Assembly (NCBI GenBank): GCA_963785765.1
Contig: CAWAWM010000009.1
Location: forward strand, 1 to 64,000
Source of the DNA: DATBGO01 sp963785765
GTDB taxonomy: Bacteria > Actinomycetota > Actinomycetes > Streptosporangiales > Streptosporangiaceae
Direction of reading: 5' to 3'
DNA length: 64,000 bases
In this document: positions 62,571 through 64,000 of the stretch, one piece after another
How positions within the stretch are numbered: position 1 is the first letter of the stretch
Layout: the number at the start of each line of letters is the position of its first letter
Notes under the pieces: model-generated
Told to the model about the DNA's origin: nothing
Database searches by the model: none
The model's input: the letters and a program-made list of their open reading frames with translations, nothing else
Translations under genes and position numbers: made by a program

Positions 62571-63524
62571 TCAGCCCCACTCGCCCGCTCCAGCCCGCTC
62601 GCGCAGCCAGCCGCCGATCAGGTAGCTCTCGATCGAGTCACAGCGGGCTGGATGCCGCGCCAGCATGGCGGACACCTCCGCCCGGGTGAACCAGCGTGCC
62701 TCGTCGAGTTCGGCACGATCCACCACAATCGCCTCGCTGACCGCGCGGGCCCGGAAGCCGATCATGAGCCCGGCCGGAAACGGCCACGCCTGAGATGCCT
62801 GGTAGCTGACTTCGCCGAGCAGGAGTCCGGTCTCCTCGGCGACCTCCCTGCGAACTGCGTCTTCGAGGCCTTCACCAATCTCGACGAAGCCTGCCAGCGT
62901 GGCGAACGCGCCGGGCGCGGCGCCGCGGTGCCTGGCGAGCACGCAGCGGGCCGGCGGCCCCGGCGCCTCGACGAGCGCGATCACGGCCGGCTCGATCCGC
63001 GGAAAGAGCAGCCGGCCGCAGTCCGCGCCGGTGCAGCGCCGCTGCGTCCCGCCACTGCAACTGGCCGCCAGCTGCCCGCAGGCGCCGCAATAACGCTGAT
63101 CACGGTGCCAGCGCAGGATGCCCCGCGCGTATCCGAGCGTCGCCGCCTGCTGCGGGTCCAGCGATGCGAACATGGCTCGCACGTCGATGACATCGGCCGC
63201 CCCGGTCAGCCGGATGGCATCGGCACGCTGCAGCGGGGACAGGTCCACGGCGAATACCCCGGCCCCGCCCGCCAGCCCGAGCAGCACCGGCTCCGCTGCG
63301 ACCGCCAGCACGGCCACCGCGGCGGGCCCGGCCAGGATCGCGGGCTGGTGTCCGGCGCCAGGCGTACCTTGCACTAGGCAGTTATCCCACCAGAACGGGA
63401 TCAGCCGGGCACTCGGGCGGTCCAGGACGCTCTGCACCCACGCGGGGTCCCCGCGCTGGCCCGCCGCCCGATCCAGGGCCAGGCCGTTATAGGCGAGCCC
63501 GGGCCCGCCTTGATCACCGCGCAC
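62571..63524 (-). CDS. nudC: NADH pyrophosphatase (NAD-RNA decapping type)
   Basis: 317 residues. A zinc ribbon YCGACGQLAASCSGGTQRRC is followed by a fourth cysteine, the Nudix box GFVEIGEGLEDAVRREVAEETG and the NudC signature SQAWPFPAGLMIGF. It splits NADH/NAD to nicotinamide mononucleotide and AMP, and removes NAD caps from RNA in enteric bacteria. The ribbon has normal spacing. The start (63524) overlaps the regulator's stop by 11 bases, so coupling is likely. The first 25 residues are not conserved, and a later start is possible. Confidence 0.92.
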   Translation of the reverse strand: MRGDQGGPGLAYNGLALDRAAGQRGDPAWVQSVLDRPSARLIPFWWDNCLVQGTPGAGHQPAILAGPAAVAVLAVAAEPVLLGLAGGAGVFAVDLSPLQRADAIRLTGAADVIDVRAMFASLDPQQAATLGYARGILRWHRDQRYCGACGQLAASCSGGTQRRCTGADCGRLLFPRIEPAVIALVEAPGPPARCVLARHRGAAPGAFATLAGFVEIGEGLEDAVRREVAEETGLLLGEVSYQASQAWPFPAGLMIGFRARAVSEAIVVDRAELDEARWFTRAEVSAMLARHPARCDSIESYLIGGWLRERAGAGEWG

Positions 63525-64000
63525 GCTGGTCGGCCGTCGCGGGCTCAGCCCGCCGCCCCGGCTGTCCGGCCGGCTCGGCCTGCCCTGCTGGCTCGGCCTG
63601 CCCGGCCCTCCAGGCAGGCTCGGCCGGCTCTGCCTGCCCCGCGGGATCGGTCGGGCGCTCGAAGAACGTCTCCAGCACCACGATCGCCTCGGTGCTGGCC
63701 ACGCCGTCGACCGTGAAGATCCGCCGCAAGATGCCCTGCAGGCCGGCCGTGCTGGTCGTCCTGACCTTCAGCAGCAGGGTCGCGCTCCCGGCGACGACGT
63801 GCGCCTCCTGCACCTCGGGGAGCGCGGCCAGAGCGTCCCGGGTGCGCTGATCACCCATCCAGGCGCTGGCCCGCACCATGACGAACGCCAGCACGCCGCG
63901 GCCCACAGCCGCCGGATCGACCTCGATCGTGGTGCGCAGGATCACCCCCCGCTCCCTGAGCTTGCGCACCCGCTCGTGCGCTGCGCCAGGTGACAGGCCG
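63514..64000 (-). CDS. Lrp/AsnC family regulator (cut by the window end)
   Basis: The C-terminal half of the HTH and the whole ligand (RAM) domain are visible: SPGAAHERVRKLRERGVI at the window end, then TTIEVDPAAVGRGVLAFVMVRAS, and VQEAHVVAGSATLLLKVRTTSTAGL. The true start is beyond 64000. After the domain a low-complexity tail with GQAEPA repeats (about 110-150) is unusual for Lrp. It overlaps nudC and may control it. Amino-acid ligand unknown. Confidence 0.88.
   Translation of the reverse strand, partial: GLSPGAAHERVRKLRERGVILRTTIEVDPAAVGRGVLAFVMVRASAWMGDQRTRDALAALPEVQEAHVVAGSATLLLKVRTTSTAGLQGILRRIFTVDGVASTEAIVVLETFFERPTDPAGQAEPAEPAWRAGQAEPAGQAEPAGQPGRRAEPATADQRAR

Overview
The window is about 70% GC and densely coded, with actinobacterial codon usage and many GTG starts. 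It carries marker families that are almost confined to Actinomycetota: DUF3052, DUF3145, DUF5998, DUF4191, a PucR-type fatty-acid activator and ChrB_N. The core synteny AhpE-like peroxiredoxin / DUF3052 / aceE / PucR regulator / fabD / fabH / acpP / fabF is a blend of the Streptomyces order (fabH present, DUF3145 downstream) and the mycobacterial order (a carboxyltransferase after the KAS gene). I read this as a chromosomal piece of a soil-type filamentous actinomycete; family and genus cannot be fixed from the sequence alone.

Layout. 1-2.5 kb: small orphan gene, a gamma-carbonic-anhydrase-like gene, a poorly coding stretch and the C-terminal third of a trehalose synthase, ending at the 3' end of a tRNA-Val gene. 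2.6-8 kb: zinc-ribbon protein, peroxiredoxin, DUF3052, then pyruvate dehydrogenase E1 (aceE) broken into two reading frames inside a repeat-rich insertion. 8-9.4 kb: an unusual coiled-coil protein that appears to fuse a HigB-like toxin fold to a HigA-like antitoxin HTH. 9.6-16.4 kb: fatty-acid synthesis cluster (fasR-like, fabD with an extra biotinyl-like domain, fabH, acpP, fabF, accD-type subunit). 16.4-19.1 kb: minus-strand metabolic genes. 19.3-23.3 kb: three tandem secreted protein genes, each with a conserved upstream block and its own terminator. 23.5-27.8 kb: DUF3145, then a coupled operon of a replication-relaxation protein, a VirD4/TraD-like ATPase and a membrane J-domain protein. 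27.8-34 kb: cyclase/DUF3237 pair, leuA with a leader peptide and a frameshift, a TIM-barrel protein and an acyl-CoA synthetase. 34-42 kb: TetR/hydrolase pair, a frameshifted DUF222-HNH gene, sulfurtransferase, phosphodiesterase/DUF5998, RibD-like reductase. 42-50 kb: Ser/Thr kinase, FHA protein, HIT protein, frameshifted peptidase E, a two-component system, ChrB_N protein, membrane proteins. 50-64 kb: pepA, lpd, lipoyl E2 acyltransferase, TIGR01777 epimerase, lipB, NUDIX, hisS, methyltransferase, lipA, DUF4191, nudC and an Lrp/AsnC regulator cut by the window end.

How the genes work together. aceE, lpd and the E2 gene supply 2-oxoacid dehydrogenase subunits, and lipB plus lipA make the lipoyl cofactor they need. 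The fab/acc block turns the resulting acetyl-CoA into fatty acids under a PucR-type activator. Four genes (aceE, leuA, peptidase E, DUF222-HNH) each contain one single-base frame break; three are +1. This is most simply explained by residual sequencing errors, but the aceE break sits inside an expanded linker and deserves checking. Short in-frame tandem repeats inside protein linkers, and tandem repeats between genes, are unusually common across the whole window.
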